From the NCBI RefSeq assembly GCF_016405885.1, contig NZ_JAEKGC010000003.1, positions 269,640-333,639 on the forward strand: DNA of 64,000 bases. The letters run 5' to 3'. Each line of letters starts with the position of its first letter. Within the stretch, counting starts at the first letter, position 1. A model generated the notes under the pieces. The model searched no databases. It was not told where the DNA came from and saw nothing but the letters and a program-made list of their open reading frames with translations. Below are positions 25,368 through 34,230 of the stretch, one piece after another. The position numbers were made by a program, and so were the translations under genes. Source of the DNA: Arthrobacter sp. MSA 4-2. GTDB lineage: Bacteria > Actinomycetota > Actinomycetes > Actinomycetales > Micrococcaceae.

Positions 25368-26156
25368 ATGACCCCGGAGGAGAACCAGTACGTCGGCCCG
25401 AGGGACGTGACCCGCTGGGCCACTCCGGCGGGCCAGTGGCTCGTGCGGATGATCTCACCGCTGGCGCGCTGGGTCGGACCGCACTGGGCCCTGCTGCTGG
25501 TGCTGCTCATCGGCGGGGGCGTGGCCGCCGCCCTGACGGCGGCCTCCTCCGAGGTGTACGAGTCCGTCGTGGAGTCCGATGGTGTGGCGGCCCTCGACCA
25601 GCCGGCCCTTGACCTCGCGCTGTCGCTCCGCGAGCCCTGGCTCGACGCGCTCATCACCGGCTATTCGCACATCGGCGGCCCAGTCGGCATGCCGATCCTC
25701 ACGGTGGCGGTCATGACGCTGCTGGCGCTGCGCCGCCGGTCCTGGACCCCGGTCATCATCATCGCCGCAGCGGCGTTCGGGTCGCTGTTGATGACCATCG
25801 CTGGCAAGGAAGCCGTGGGCCGGCTCCGGCCTCCCCTGGACGCGGCGGTTCCACCGTTCGAAAGCTCCCCGTCCTTCCCCAGCGGACACTCCCTCAACGC
25901 CATCGTCATTGCCGGGGTAGTGGCCTACCTCCTCGTCCTGCGCCGGTCGCGGGGACCCCGCGCCCCCATCCTGACCGTCGTCGCGGCCACCCTCTTCGCC
26001 GTCACCATGGGTCTGAGCCGGGTCTACCTTGGCCACCACTGGCTCACCGACGTCGTCGTTGCCTGGACCCTCGGCCTGGCTTGGCTCGCAGTGGTGATCA
26101 CCATGCACCGTCTGCTGCTGACGGTGCGCCGCCGGCGGGCGCCGGCAGAGCCGTGA
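25368..26156 (+). CDS. PAP2-family membrane phosphatase
   Basis: The 262-residue integral membrane protein contains the three PAP2 motifs: KEAVGRLRPP, PSFPSGHSLNAI with the catalytic His, and SRVYLGHHWLTDVV with the nucleophile His. Five to six helices surround them. It dephosphorylates lipid phosphates such as phosphatidic acid or undecaprenyl diphosphate on the outer face. The stop overlaps the GTG start of the AlkB-like gene (GTGA), so the two are translationally coupled, although no functional link is obvious. Confidence 0.92.
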   Translation: MTPEENQYVGPRDVTRWATPAGQWLVRMISPLARWVGPHWALLLVLLIGGGVAAALTAASSEVYESVVESDGVAALDQPALDLALSLREPWLDALITGYSHIGGPVGMPILTVAVMTLLALRRRSWTPVIIIAAAAFGSLLMTIAGKEAVGRLRPPLDAAVPPFESSPSFPSGHSLNAIVIAGVVAYLLVLRRSRGPRAPILTVVAATLFAVTMGLSRVYLGHHWLTDVVVAWTLGLAWLAVVITMHRLLLTVRRRRAPAEP

Positions 26157-26812
26157 CCGGCTCGGCCGACTCCCTCTTCCCACGGGAGCGCAAGGAGATC
26201 GCACCCGGGGCGGTGCACGTCCCGGACTGGCTCACGCTCACGCAGCAGCAGGAGCTCGTGGCAGCCTGCCGCGGCTGGGCGGCAGGCCCGGTCCCCATGC
26301 GCGCGGCACGGATGCCCACCGGAGGCGCAATGTCGGTGCGGACGGTATGCCTGGGCTGGCACTGGCAGCCCTACCGGTACAGCCGGACGGCCGACGACGC
26401 CGGGGGCGGCCAGGTCGCACCGTTCCCCGATGCCCTCGGCGTGCTGGGGCGCGCGGCGCTGGACGCCGCATACGGCCCGGGCAGCGGGGACGCCTACTCC
26501 CCTGACGCCGCACTCATTAACTTCTATGACGCGGCGGCGAAGATGGGAATGCACCAGGACAGGGATGAGCGCTCCGACGCCCCCGTGGTGTCCCTCAGCC
26601 TGGGCGACGAATGCGTCTTCCGTTTCGGCAACAGCGAGAACCGGAACCGGCCCTGGCAGGACCTGGTGCTCGCCTCGGGGGACCTCTTCGTCTTCGGCGG
26701 ACCGTCACGGTTTGCCTACCACGGGGTGATGGGGACCCGCGCAGGCACCGCCGATCCGCGCCTCGGACTCACCGGACGGCTGAACATCACCCTGCGTGCC
26801 ACGGGGCTTTAG
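26153..26812 (+). CDS. alkB: AlkB-like 2-oxoglutarate/Fe(II) DNA-repair dioxygenase
   Basis: The 219-residue protein has the AlkB fold marks: SVRTVCLGWHWQPYRY, LINFYDAAAKMGMHQDRDE with the HxD iron ligands, the second His in FAYHGV, and RLNITLR with the 2-oxoglutarate-binding Arg. It oxidatively demethylates 1-methyladenine and 3-methylcytosine. The start at GTG overlaps the PAP2 stop, giving the standard AlkB N-terminus (LFPRERKEIAPGAVHVPDWL). Confidence 0.93.
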   Translation: MTGSADSLFPRERKEIAPGAVHVPDWLTLTQQQELVAACRGWAAGPVPMRAARMPTGGAMSVRTVCLGWHWQPYRYSRTADDAGGGQVAPFPDALGVLGRAALDAAYGPGSGDAYSPDAALINFYDAAAKMGMHQDRDERSDAPVVSLSLGDECVFRFGNSENRNRPWQDLVLASGDLFVFGGPSRFAYHGVMGTRAGTADPRLGLTGRLNITLRATGL

Positions 26813-26870
26813 CGCCGCTGACGGGCTGGAGAGGTCTCCTCGGCAGTCGCTGCGCGCGGGTACCGAAAAG

Positions 26871-27518
26871 TTACCGCCGGCCTTCCTGCGCCGCTGACTT
26901 GGCGGCAGAAATGACCTTGAAACGGCGGCGCTGCCTCGGCGGAAGCAGTGCGAGGTAGTGGGGGTTCGCCCGAAGGAATTCCTGGGCCTCGGGGCAGTAC
27001 GGCGTAATAGCCAGGCGGCGCCGGTGGGCGTTGAGCAGGACCGACTGCATGAGGAAGGGCTCAAGGCCCAGCTTGCGGAAACGCGGGTCGACCACCGCGT
27101 GCAGCAGCAGGACGTCACCGCCCCTCATCTCATACTGGACGTAGCCGGCCATCACCCCGTTGCGGTAGAGCTCAAACCTGGAGAACAGAACATTGTCCCG
27201 GAAGACCTCCCGCATCCCGGCGGGCTCGGCCTGCGCCTCAACGGCGGACTCCCTCCGCTGGAGTTCCTCGACGAGCTCCTCGTACCGGTCCCGCGTCTCC
27301 ATGGTCGGGTAATCGCAGTCAAGGAGCTGGTAGATCCGGTTGCACAGCGCACGAAGCTGGCGCGTGGGTACCTCGGAAAGATCGGCGGGGTACTCCGCGT
27401 CGTCCACCTGACGCGTGGCACCGAGCGCGAGCCTGGAAATCCGCGGAAGCGACCCGGGGTCCGAGACAGCCGGGCGGGTGCTGCCGGGGTGATCCAGTAC
27501 TTGGGCGTTTTCATCCAT
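26871..27518 (-). CDS. GNAT/YjdJ-like putative acetyltransferase with helical N-terminal extension
   Basis: The 215-residue protein has an acidic, helix-rich N-terminal half (VPTRQLRALCNRIYQLLDCDYPTMETRDRYEELVEELQRRE). The C-terminal half resembles small GNAT-like proteins: YRNGVMAGYVQYE, LLHAVVDPRFRKLGLEPFL and ITPYCPEAQEFLRANPHY. The A-site for acetyl-CoA (RxxGx) is recognisable but weak. The ATG with GGAG six bases upstream is preferred over a GTG four codons earlier. The function is uncertain. Confidence 0.75.
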   Translation of the reverse strand: MDENAQVLDHPGSTRPAVSDPGSLPRISRLALGATRQVDDAEYPADLSEVPTRQLRALCNRIYQLLDCDYPTMETRDRYEELVEELQRRESAVEAQAEPAGMREVFRDNVLFSRFELYRNGVMAGYVQYEMRGGDVLLLHAVVDPRFRKLGLEPFLMQSVLLNAHRRRLAITPYCPEAQEFLRANPHYLALLPPRQRRRFKVISAAKSAAQEGRR

Positions 27519-27744
27519 GGTCTGCTCCACTGTGGCGGTTCCATGGCCTCCTGCTTGACCAGTCCGTGCAGTCTAGTGGAGAACCGGGAAAAGGGAAACC
27601 TCAGGGCACTGACCGTCTTTTCACCGTCTAAACGACCCTTGGCGGGGGCACCGCCCGCCCCTCGGACCGACGTTGCGCGGGCTCGGATCCCCCACGTATT
27701 CTCTGGTGCCCAGCAGACGGCCCGGCACCAGCAAAGGCACTTCC

Positions 27745-29043
27745 ATGCAGCCGAACACTCCCCCCGCCCTTCGACGCCGCATCCCCCGCACGGCCGACCT
27801 CGCCCCGCTCCTGCAGTTCCGCCGGCCGCAGTTCGGCACGGCGTCCCGGCTCCGTCGCGCCAACACCATCGAGGACCTGCGTGCACTCGCCAAGCGCCGC
27901 ACCCCGACCGCACCGTTCGACTACACGGACGGAGCGGCGGAGGCGGAGATCTCCCTGGCCCGGGCCCGCGACACATTCCTTAACCTTGAGTTCCGGCCCT
28001 CCATCCTGCGCGATGTCGGAACGGTCAGCACGGCCACCCGGATCCTGGGCAGCACAGCCGCCCTGCCCTTCGGCATCGCGCCGACCGGTTTCACGCGCAT
28101 GATGCAGTCCGAGGGCGAGTACGCCGGCTCCCGGGCCGCCGAAGCCGCGGGGATCCCCTACACGCTGTCCACCATGGGCACCGCCTCGATCGAGGACGTC
28201 GCGGCGGCCGCCCCCGCGGGGCGCAACTGGTTCCAGCTCTACCTCTGGACCGACCGGGGACGCTCCCGGGAGCTGATCGACCGGGCGGCCGCCGCTGGCA
28301 ATGACACCCTGATGGTCACCGTCGATACCGCCGTCGCGGGAGCGCGTCTCCGGGATGTCAGGAACGGACTGACCATCCCGCCGGCACTGACCCTTCGAAC
28401 GGTCGCCGACGCCTCCTACCGGCCGGGCTGGTGGTTCAACTTCCTCACCCACGAGCCGTTGTCCTTCGCCTCGCTGTCCCACTATCCGGGAACCGTCGCT
28501 GAACTGATCAATTCGATATTCGACCCGACCCTGACCTACGAAGACCTCGATTGGCTGCGCGGGGTATGGAAGGGGAACCTCGTGGTGAAGGGCATCCAGA
28601 CCCTTGAGGACGCCCGCCGGGTGGTCGACCACGGCGCCGACGGCATTGTCCTGTCCAACCACGGCGGACGGCAGCTCGACCGGGCGCCGGTCCCCCTTCA
28701 ACTGCTCCCGCAGGTGGCGGGCGAGCTGAAGGGCAGGACAGCCATCATCCTTGACACCGGCATCATGAGCGGAGGCGACATCGTTGCCGCGCTTGCCCTC
28801 GGCGCGGACTTCACCCTGATCGGCAGGGCCTACCTCTACGGCCTGATGGCCGGGGGCCGCGCGGGCGTGGACCGGGCCATCGAGATTCTTGCCGCCCAGA
28901 CCGTGCGGACGCTGCAGTTGCTCGGCGTGAACCGGGTTGAGGATCTCGGTCCCGAGCACGTGACACTGCCGGCCGGAACCTCCACCGGGCAGGAAGGTCT
29001 CAATTCAATCTCGAACCTCCGAAACCCGGGACGAGGCCGCTAG
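27745..29043 (+). CDS. FMN-dependent alpha-hydroxy-acid dehydrogenase (LldD-like)
   Basis: The 432-residue protein matches the L-lactate dehydrogenase/glycolate oxidase family: [73 protein letters not shown], and the catalytic His in [18 protein letters not shown] phosphate loop: [19 protein letters not shown]. It oxidises L-lactate or a related 2-hydroxy acid and feeds electrons to quinone. AAAGG lies seven bases before the ATG. Substrate identity is an inference. Confidence 0.9.
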   Translation: MQPNTPPALRRRIPRTADLAPLLQFRRPQFGTASRLRRANTIEDLRALAKRRTPTAPFDYTDGAAEAEISLARARDTFLNLEFRPSILRDVGTVSTATRILGSTAALPFGIAPTGFTRMMQSEGEYAGSRAAEAAGIPYTLSTMGTASIEDVAAAAPAGRNWFQLYLWTDRGRSRELIDRAAAAGNDTLMVTVDTAVAGARLRDVRNGLTIPPALTLRTVADASYRPGWWFNFLTHEPLSFASLSHYPGTVAELINSIFDPTLTYEDLDWLRGVWKGNLVVKGIQTLEDARRVVDHGADGIVLSNHGGRQLDRAPVPLQLLPQVAGELKGRTAIILDTGIMSGGDIVAALALGADFTLIGRAYLYGLMAGGRAGVDRAIEILAAQTVRTLQLLGVNRVEDLGPEHVTLPAGTSTGQEGLNSISNLRNPGRGR

Positions 29044-29099
29044 TATTCGGAGGGTGGCCCGTGGGGGTGCGGGCCACACCAAAAGTCTGGGGAGACACA

Positions 29100-29423
29100 A
29101 TGCAGCGTGAACGGGTGCGGTATCCGTTGAGCTACCGGCGCGCCCGCACCGCACTCTTCGCCGTCGGGCTGTTCTGGCTGTGGCTGGGGCTGGGCAGCGC
29201 GGACTTCATCGCAGGCCTTTCCGAATCCCCGATCCACGCCTTCATCGCCATTTATGCCCTGGCGGTGGCCGCCCTGGTCTCGCTGCCTGCGGCACTGCTG
29301 GCCGGTGCGCGGATGCTGCTCACTCGGCCCCGGCGGGCCGGCGAGGTTCTCCACCTTCCGGCGCGCGGCGAGGCCTCTGACACGGCCCCCGCCCACTGGT
29401 GGTACGGCGCCAAGGCCTCCTAA
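29100..29423 (+). CDS. Small two-helix membrane protein
   Basis: The 107-residue protein has a basic N-terminus, two hydrophobic segments (ALFAVGLFWLWLGLGSADFI and FIAIYALAVAALVSLPAALLA) and a cytoplasmic C-tail ending HWWYGAKAS. No family is recognised. The GGGGAG ribosome site five bases upstream supports the ATG. It follows the LldD-like gene by 56 bp and may be co-transcribed with it. Confidence 0.7.
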   Translation: MQRERVRYPLSYRRARTALFAVGLFWLWLGLGSADFIAGLSESPIHAFIAIYALAVAALVSLPAALLAGARMLLTRPRRAGEVLHLPARGEASDTAPAHWWYGAKAS

Positions 29424-29450
29424 CAGCACGCCTCACCCGAGACGTGGCCG

Positions 29451-29753
29451 CTAGCCTTCGCATTCGTTGCAGTAGGCCAGGCCGTTCTTCTCGAGTGCGA
29501 TCTGGCTGCGGTGCCGGACCAGGAAGCAGGAGGCGCAGGTGAACTCGTCATCCTGCGGCGGAATCACCTGGATGAGGAGTTCCTCGCCGGAGAGATCCGC
29601 CCCCGGCAGGTCGATTCCCTCCGCCGTGTCACCGTCCTCAATGTCAACGGAGGAGGACTGCGCACTGCTTCCACGGTTCGCCTGAAGCGCTTCGAGGGAC
29701 TCCGCTTCCTTGTCCTCGTCGTTATTGCGGGGTGCGTCGTAATCCGTTGCCAT
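29451..29753 (-). CDS. DUF4193-family small acidic zinc-ribbon-like protein
   Basis: The 100-residue protein has the family opening MATDYDAPRNNDED, an acidic middle (DIEDGDTAEGIDLPG), and a C-terminal two-Cys-pair motif (FTCASC...YCNEC) suggesting zinc binding. DUF4193 is an actinobacteria-restricted family of unknown role. A close paralogue lies 4.7 kb away on the other strand. The start is set by alignment with that paralogue. Confidence 0.9.
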   Translation of the reverse strand: MATDYDAPRNNDEDKEAESLEALQANRGSSAQSSSVDIEDGDTAEGIDLPGADLSGEELLIQVIPPQDDEFTCASCFLVRHRSQIALEKNGLAYCNECEG

Positions 29754-30014
29754 GGTGGAGCCGTTCTGATGGGGGTGTCGGAGCTGGGGAAGCGTGTTGC
29801 AGCATCCGAGTCTAACGGGAAATCGGGATGGCTTTGACATGATGGGTGCTTTATGCCGGGAGCCTTGTCATATTTACGTAGAACGGGCCAGAACAGTTCC
29901 GCGAAGCACGCCGCTGCAGGGGTGAACAACGCCCTCCCGGGGGCGATCCCGGGATGCGCGCCCGCGGAATGGACACCTCGGCCCCCTCGTTACCAGATGG
30001 TCTAGCATTGCGCT

Positions 30015-30566
30015 ATGGCACAGCAGCGTTCCAGACCTTCATCCGGATATTGGTACGCCCCGGAGCCGGAGCGGGGGCTGGCGGTGCTCAACGCGCTCAG
30101 GGACTACCGCAGCGCAGAGACCGCGATGCGGCGGCGGACCCGGGACTCCATGGGGATGAACGAAACCGACCTGCTCGCCGTCCGGTTCCTCCTTCAGGCC
30201 GAGCAGGCCGGTGAGCGGATCGGCCCGAAGGACCTCGGGACGAAGCTTGGCATCTCCTCCGCCTCGACGACCACCCTCATCGACCGGCTCGTAGCCAGCG
30301 GGCACGCCCTCCGGGAGGACCACCCCACCGACCGCAGGGCCCTGGTGATCCGGCCGACAACAGGCTCCGACGCCGAAGTCCGAGCCACCCTGGGCGGAAT
30401 GCACGCCCGCATGATGGCGGTGGCCGCATCACTCAGCGACGGTGACGCCCGCGCGGTCATCGACTTCCTCACCAAGATGCGCGAGGTCCTCGATCAGGAC
30501 GAGCACCAGTCCCCTCCGGCCGGGACCAGTCAGGGCGCCGCGGGGGGCGCCGGCCCCTCGGCCTGA
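30015..30566 (+). CDS. MarR-family transcriptional regulator
   Basis: The 183-residue protein has a MarR winged helix: GMNETDLLAVRFLLQAEQAG, then IGPKDLGTKLGISSASTTTLIDRLVASGHALRE with the wing DHPTDRRALVIRPT. The C-terminal dimerisation helices follow, then a disordered Gly/Pro-rich tail. No Shine-Dalgarno is present. A TAGCAT -10 lies six bases upstream of the ATG, so the mRNA is probably leaderless. The dyad ACCA-GA-TGGT next to the -10 is a candidate autoregulatory site. Confidence 0.88.
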   Translation: MAQQRSRPSSGYWYAPEPERGLAVLNALRDYRSAETAMRRRTRDSMGMNETDLLAVRFLLQAEQAGERIGPKDLGTKLGISSASTTTLIDRLVASGHALREDHPTDRRALVIRPTTGSDAEVRATLGGMHARMMAVAASLSDGDARAVIDFLTKMREVLDQDEHQSPPAGTSQGAAGGAGPSA

Positions 30567-30716
30567 CCCCGCCGTATCACCGGAATCGGGCCCTGCCGCC
30601 GGCCGGCGCTGTGCCGGAATCCGGCAGCCGGCCGGGCCACCGGGACGCGTACGCTTAATGAGGAGCCCGGCCGCTCCTACCGGAGCGGGCGGCCGCATTC
30701 ATCAGCGAGGGGGCAT

Positions 30717-30983
30717 ATGGAATCCGAGACGACCTACGGCGTCGAACCGGGCGAAGGTTTCTACACCTGGCCCCGGCCGCTGCCGCCGCCGACGCTGCGG
30801 GTCCTTAAGAAGGGGCTGCTGCTGGCGGCCGCCCTGCTCACCGTCCATCAGTTCATCCCGGCCGGCAGCGCCGGTTCCCTGGTGAGCGAGGTCTTCACGA
30901 TCGCACTCGTGATGTCCTGGCTGGCTCCACTGGGCCGGATGTACACCCGGCTGGCCGGACGCCGCGGCGACCGTTCCGGCTAA
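30717..30983 (+). CDS. Small membrane protein
   Basis: The 88-residue protein has a Pro-rich N-terminal segment (FYTWPRPLPPPTLRVLKKG) followed by two hydrophobic stretches (LLLAAALLTVHQFIPAGSAG, VSEVFTIALVMSWLAPLG) and a basic C-terminus. No family is recognised. GAGGGGG upstream of the ATG supports translation. It may follow the marR gene in one transcript, 150 bp apart. Confidence 0.6.
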   Translation: MESETTYGVEPGEGFYTWPRPLPPPTLRVLKKGLLLAAALLTVHQFIPAGSAGSLVSEVFTIALVMSWLAPLGRMYTRLAGRRGDRSG

Positions 30984-31031
30984 GCAGGACAGCGCGCCGC
31001 GCGCACCGCATGGGCCGCGTCCGGGACCGGC

Positions 31032-31259
31032 TCAGCCGGGATCGGCCACCACCAGCAGCTCGCCCACCTGGCAGTCAAGGGCGTCGCATACCGCGGCCAG
31101 GGTCGAAAAGCGGATCGCTCGAGCCCTGTCGTTCTTGAGGATCGAGAGGTTGACCAGGCTCACTCCGACCCGGCGGCTGAGCTCGGTCAGGGTCATACCC
31201 CTTGCCTCGAGCAGTTCATCGAGGCGGCAATGGATGCGTTCCTCGGACTCGGCGGGCAT
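31032..31259 (-). CDS. XRE/YozG-type helix-turn-helix regulator
   Basis: The 75-residue protein is essentially one Cro/C1-type DNA-binding domain: LDELLEARGMTLTELSRRVGVSLVNLSILKNDRARAIRFSTL is spread over residues 13-54, with the C-terminal half DALDCQVGELL. Its ATG shares an A with the upstream DUF2975 stop (TGATG), so it is translationally coupled. YozG-like regulators are regularly paired with DUF2975 membrane proteins. It probably binds the palindrome upstream of the pair. Confidence 0.9.
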   Translation of the reverse strand: MPAESEERIHCRLDELLEARGMTLTELSRRVGVSLVNLSILKNDRARAIRFSTLAAVCDALDCQVGELLVVADPG

Positions 31260-31906
31260 CAGACCAGCCCGACGACGTCGTCCTGGAGCCGCCGGCCGCG
31301 GTGCACGATGGCAGCGAAGAGCGCCATCACCAGCCCGATGACCACCGGGGTGGGGCTGAACTCAAGGAAGAAGACGGTCCGGCCGTCCGCCCCGGGGAAC
31401 AACCCCGAATACCCGACAAGCCGGTCCCTCCCGGCGGAGCCGAGCGCCTGGGCCAGCGTGCCGGCGACCGCCACGAGGATGCCCACGACGCCGATGGCCC
31501 CTTCCGCACCCCGGGTGAAGGTCCGTTCCGCCGCGATCCGCCGGCACAGGACCCACACCAGCACGCACACGGCCACAACGATCAGTGCGTTGAGTCCGGC
31601 CGAGACGGCGAGCAGCAGCCCCTCGGTGGGGGGCACCGACTCGAAGGCCACCTCGACACTGCTGTAGCGTGCGCCCCGCACTTCCTCGACGACGCCGTCG
31701 ACCCGGGGTACGGCAATATTCCCGAGGGGAAGGTCAAGGGTCACCGGCCCCGTAAGGAGGGCGCGGATCTCGGAAACGGCGAGGGCCGTGGCCACCACCG
31801 CGACAACGGCCGCCACGACCATCAGGAACACGGCCTCGGCGCGGGACATGACCGGCGTAACAGCCCGCTTCAGCCGGGATGGAGATCTTCCGCTTCTGGG
31901 TCCCAT
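31259..31906 (-). CDS. DUF2975 membrane protein
   Basis: The 215-residue protein has four predicted membrane helices: MSRAEAVFLMVVAAVVAVVA; GLLLAVSAGLNALIVVAVCV; GIVGILVAVAGTLAQ-like; and PTPVVIGLVMALFAAIVHRG. An extracytoplasmic loop lies between helices 1 and 2. The RRLQDD near the C-terminus is characteristic of DUF2975. The function is unknown. It is co-translated with the XRE gene. A GGACGA ribosome site and a large palindrome lie upstream. Confidence 0.88.
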   Translation of the reverse strand: MGPRSGRSPSRLKRAVTPVMSRAEAVFLMVVAAVVAVVATALAVSEIRALLTGPVTLDLPLGNIAVPRVDGVVEEVRGARYSSVEVAFESVPPTEGLLLAVSAGLNALIVVAVCVLVWVLCRRIAAERTFTRGAEGAIGVVGILVAVAGTLAQALGSAGRDRLVGYSGLFPGADGRTVFFLEFSPTPVVIGLVMALFAAIVHRGRRLQDDVVGLV

Positions 31907-31918
31907 AACGTCGTCCTT

Positions 31919-31949
31919 TATCGAGAATCGTTGTTAATGATTTTCGATA
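31919..31949 (-). promoter_or_regulatory. Long palindromic operator before DUF2975/XRE pair
   Basis: Fourteen-base arms TATCGAGAATCGTT and AATGATTTTCGATA are inverted copies with two mismatches, separated by GTT. The site lies 12 bp upstream of the DUF2975 start in an unusually AT-rich patch and is well placed for autorepression by the XRE partner. Confidence 0.7.
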
Positions 31950-32008
31950 ACTTATCCCCGCCCGCCCGGGTGGTCAAGAGCGGCGCCCCGAACCGGCTCC
32001 TGCTTCGG

Positions 32009-32452
32009 TCAGGGCTTGGCCAGGTACTCGTTGCGGACATCGATGAGCTGCTGAAGGTAGGCGGCAAGGAAGATCCGCTCGGCCGCCCGCCCGAGGAGGC
32101 CCAGCGGCGCCGAGAACTCGATGCGGTCGATCATCACCGACCCGCCGTTCTCCCCGCGGAATTCGTGCTCGTGCCGGAAGCTGCGGAACGGTCCCCGGAC
32201 CTGTTCGTCAACGAACCGGTGAGGCGGCTCCATCTCGGTGATGCGGCTGGTCATGGAAAAGGGGAGGCCGAAGTGCCACGCCCGCCACGTCACCTGCTCG
32301 CCAAGGGAGATCGTCCCTGAGGTCACCCCTGCCACGGCCCGCTCCCGGGAGCGCGCCATCGATTCCCGGTGCGCGTCGATGCTGCGGGACCGTTCAAACA
32401 GCTCCGTCACGGGCAGCGGCGAGCGGGTGGTGCGCTCGAAATAGACGCTCAT
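32009..32452 (-). CDS. SRPBCC (START-like) ligand-binding protein
   Basis: The 147-residue protein has the SRPBCC pattern: SVYFERTTRSPLPVTELFERSRSIDAH opens the first strand and helix, GTISLGEQVTWRAWHFGL and HRFVDEQVRGPFRSFRHEHEF form the sheet, and a C-terminal helix ends in QLIDVRNEYL. Related proteins are annotated as cyclase/dehydrase-like or cell-division-inhibitor-like, without known ligand. The shorter ATG is preferred to an upstream one that adds ten unaligned residues. Confidence 0.82.
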   Translation of the reverse strand: MSVYFERTTRSPLPVTELFERSRSIDAHRESMARSRERAVAGVTSGTISLGEQVTWRAWHFGLPFSMTSRITEMEPPHRFVDEQVRGPFRSFRHEHEFRGENGGSVMIDRIEFSAPLGLLGRAAERIFLAAYLQQLIDVRNEYLAKP

Positions 32453-32672
32453 TCCCCGAGTATTGCATTCCATCCCCACAGATTCCGACGTGCCTCAGCA
32501 CCGGGATTCCCAAAGGGCGCCGGCCGGTAACGGTGAGGACCGCATCCCGGCTGCCACTAATCAGACGAATTGGCAAGGGCTCTCCAACAGCGAATACTTG
32601 GTGCGTTCCCTGGACCCTCCGGATAAGGTAAGGTCTGCAGGGCGGAGGCCCCTGCAGTCTGGGGAGTATTCG

Positions 32673-33368
32673 GTGCGTAAGGCTGAGAGCTGGCTGAAAT
32701 CGGCGGCGGGAGCGGTGGCGCTGAGCACGGTGATCCTCCTGGGATCACCCGGTGTAAGCGCGTACGCCGTCCAGGTGACTGCGGAAAAGGACGGACACGT
32801 CCCGCCCGGGCAGCAGAAGGGCCAGCAGGAACCCCCGCCGGGCGAGCCGGAGCCCCAACCCACGACGAACCCCCCGCCCACCGTCCCGGTGGAACCGACG
32901 ACTCCACCGCCACCGGAAGTCCCCACCCCGGAGCCGACGCCCGAACCGACGCCCGAACCGACGCCCGAACCGACGCCCGAAGCGCCGCCCGCCCCCGCCC
33001 CGGTGGCACCGGTGGCCCCGGTGGCACCGGTGGCACCGGTGGTGCAGCAGCCGCCGGTCTTCGTACCCGTGGCTCCCGCTCCCCAGGTCCTCCCGCCAGC
33101 ACCCGCCGCGCCCAAGGTGGTCGTCCCGCCCAAGCTCAAGCCCAGCGCGCCCAAGTTCTCTACCCCGCCCTTCGCGACGGCGCCTTTCGCCAGCCAGCTT
33201 CCCGAAGGATCAGCGGCCCCTGCGGAGGAAGAGGCCGCCGAAGCGGCTGCGCCCGACACTGCGGCCGCCAGCACGGCCAAGGTCAGCCGGGTGGCGGGGA
33301 TCGCAGGGACACTCATCCTGCTTGCGGGCGCCGTCGTCGCCTTCGCCCGCCACAGGCCCCTGGACTGA
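32673..33368 (+). CDS. Secreted Pro-rich repeat protein with C-terminal membrane anchor
   Basis: The 231-residue protein has a signal peptide (AVALSTVILLGSPGVSAYA), a long Pro-rich stalk with tandem PTPE and APVAPV repeats, an Ala/Glu patch, and a C-terminal helix (VAGIAGTLILLAGAVVAFA) followed by RHRPLD. No LPXTG motif is present, so anchoring is by the membrane helix. It looks like a wall-spanning stalk without a visible catalytic domain. The GTG with GGGGAG six bases upstream is chosen. Function unknown. Confidence 0.78.
   Translation: MRKAESWLKSAAGAVALSTVILLGSPGVSAYAVQVTAEKDGHVPPGQQKGQQEPPPGEPEPQPTTNPPPTVPVEPTTPPPPEVPTPEPTPEPTPEPTPEPTPEAPPAPAPVAPVAPVAPVAPVVQQPPVFVPVAPAPQVLPPAPAAPKVVVPPKLKPSAPKFSTPPFATAPFASQLPEGSAAPAEEEAAEAAAPDTAAASTAKVSRVAGIAGTLILLAGAVVAFARHRPLD
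32934..32981 (+). repeat. Four perfect 12-bp coding repeats (PTPE)
   Basis: CCGACGCCCGAA is repeated four times without change, encoding the PTPE stalk of the Pro-rich secreted protein. Perfect identity at DNA level makes length variation by slippage likely. Confidence 0.9.
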
Positions 33369-33402
33369 CCCGCAAGTATCCGCAGGCGGTGAGGCGCTGG
33401 GC

Positions 33403-34230
33403 CTAGGCGTCGATTTCCTGCTGGGCGAGGGCCGCGAGGGATTTCAGGTTGGCTGCGTCGGTGTCGCTGAACGCCCGCGGTTTGTCGTCGATGACGCACA
33501 GGCTTCCGATCCTCCAGCCGCCTGGACCGGTCAGCGGGTGTCCCGCATAGAAGCGGATGTGCGGCTCCCCCTGAACCAGCGGACTCGAGTTGAAGACGGC
33601 GTCTTTGAGCGCATCCGGAACGACGAGCATCCTGTCGGCGCGAATCGTCTGGTTGCAGAAGGCGATGTCGCGGGGCAGGTTCTGGCCGATGGGTCCGGCG
33701 AGGGACTTGATGAACTGGCTGTCCCCGGTGATCAGGGCGATCGAGGACGAGCTGACACCGAACTCGCGTTGGGCGCGCCGGGTGATCCGGTCGAACCGCG
33801 GCTCCCCCGGGGTGTCGAGAAGCCCGGTCCTGCCCAGCGACTCAAGCCGCCGCAGCTCCGCTTCGCGTTGAATGGCCTGGATCGCGCCGGCGGCTCCGAG
33901 CGTGCTGAGGGCCGGATCGAGCCAGCCGCCGAGCTGGCCTGAATAGCCGGCGGCCGCCGACACCTCGCCCGTACTGTAGGGCGCCGGCTGGACGGAGGAC
34001 CCGCGGTCCTCGAGCATCTCATTGATGGCGTGGGCGACCAGGTCCCGCTCCAGGGAGGGCAGCACCAGGAGCCCGTAGAGGTAGGCCTCGACGTCGAGCG
34101 GATCGAGACGGCCACCCATCCCGGCGTAGTTGAGCCACAGGTCATAGGAGTCGAGCCCGGCGGCCGACGCGCTTTCGATGCTCAGCCACTGCTGGGCATA
34201 CCTGTCCATTGCAGGCACCCGCCATCCCAC
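33403..34230 (-). CDS. GAF-domain protein
   Basis: The 275-residue protein has a helical N-terminal region (YGLLVLPSLERDLVAHAINEMLEDRG, about residues 50-75). From about residue 125 a GAF domain follows, entered by RRLESLGRTGLLDTPGEPRFDRI and containing SSIALITGDSQFIKS, LPRDIAFCNQTI and IRFYAGHPLTGPGGWRIGSLCVID. GAF domains bind small ligands or serve in redox/light sensing. No output domain is attached, so it may act by protein contact. The GTG start has GGAG six bases upstream. Confidence 0.85.
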   Translation of the reverse strand: MGWRVPAMDRYAQQWLSIESASAAGLDSYDLWLNYAGMGGRLDPLDVEAYLYGLLVLPSLERDLVAHAINEMLEDRGSSVQPAPYSTGEVSAAAGYSGQLGGWLDPALSTLGAAGAIQAIQREAELRRLESLGRTGLLDTPGEPRFDRITRRAQREFGVSSSSIALITGDSQFIKSLAGPIGQNLPRDIAFCNQTIRADRMLVVPDALKDAVFNSSPLVQGEPHIRFYAGHPLTGPGGWRIGSLCVIDDKPRAFSDTDAANLKSLAALAQQEIDA

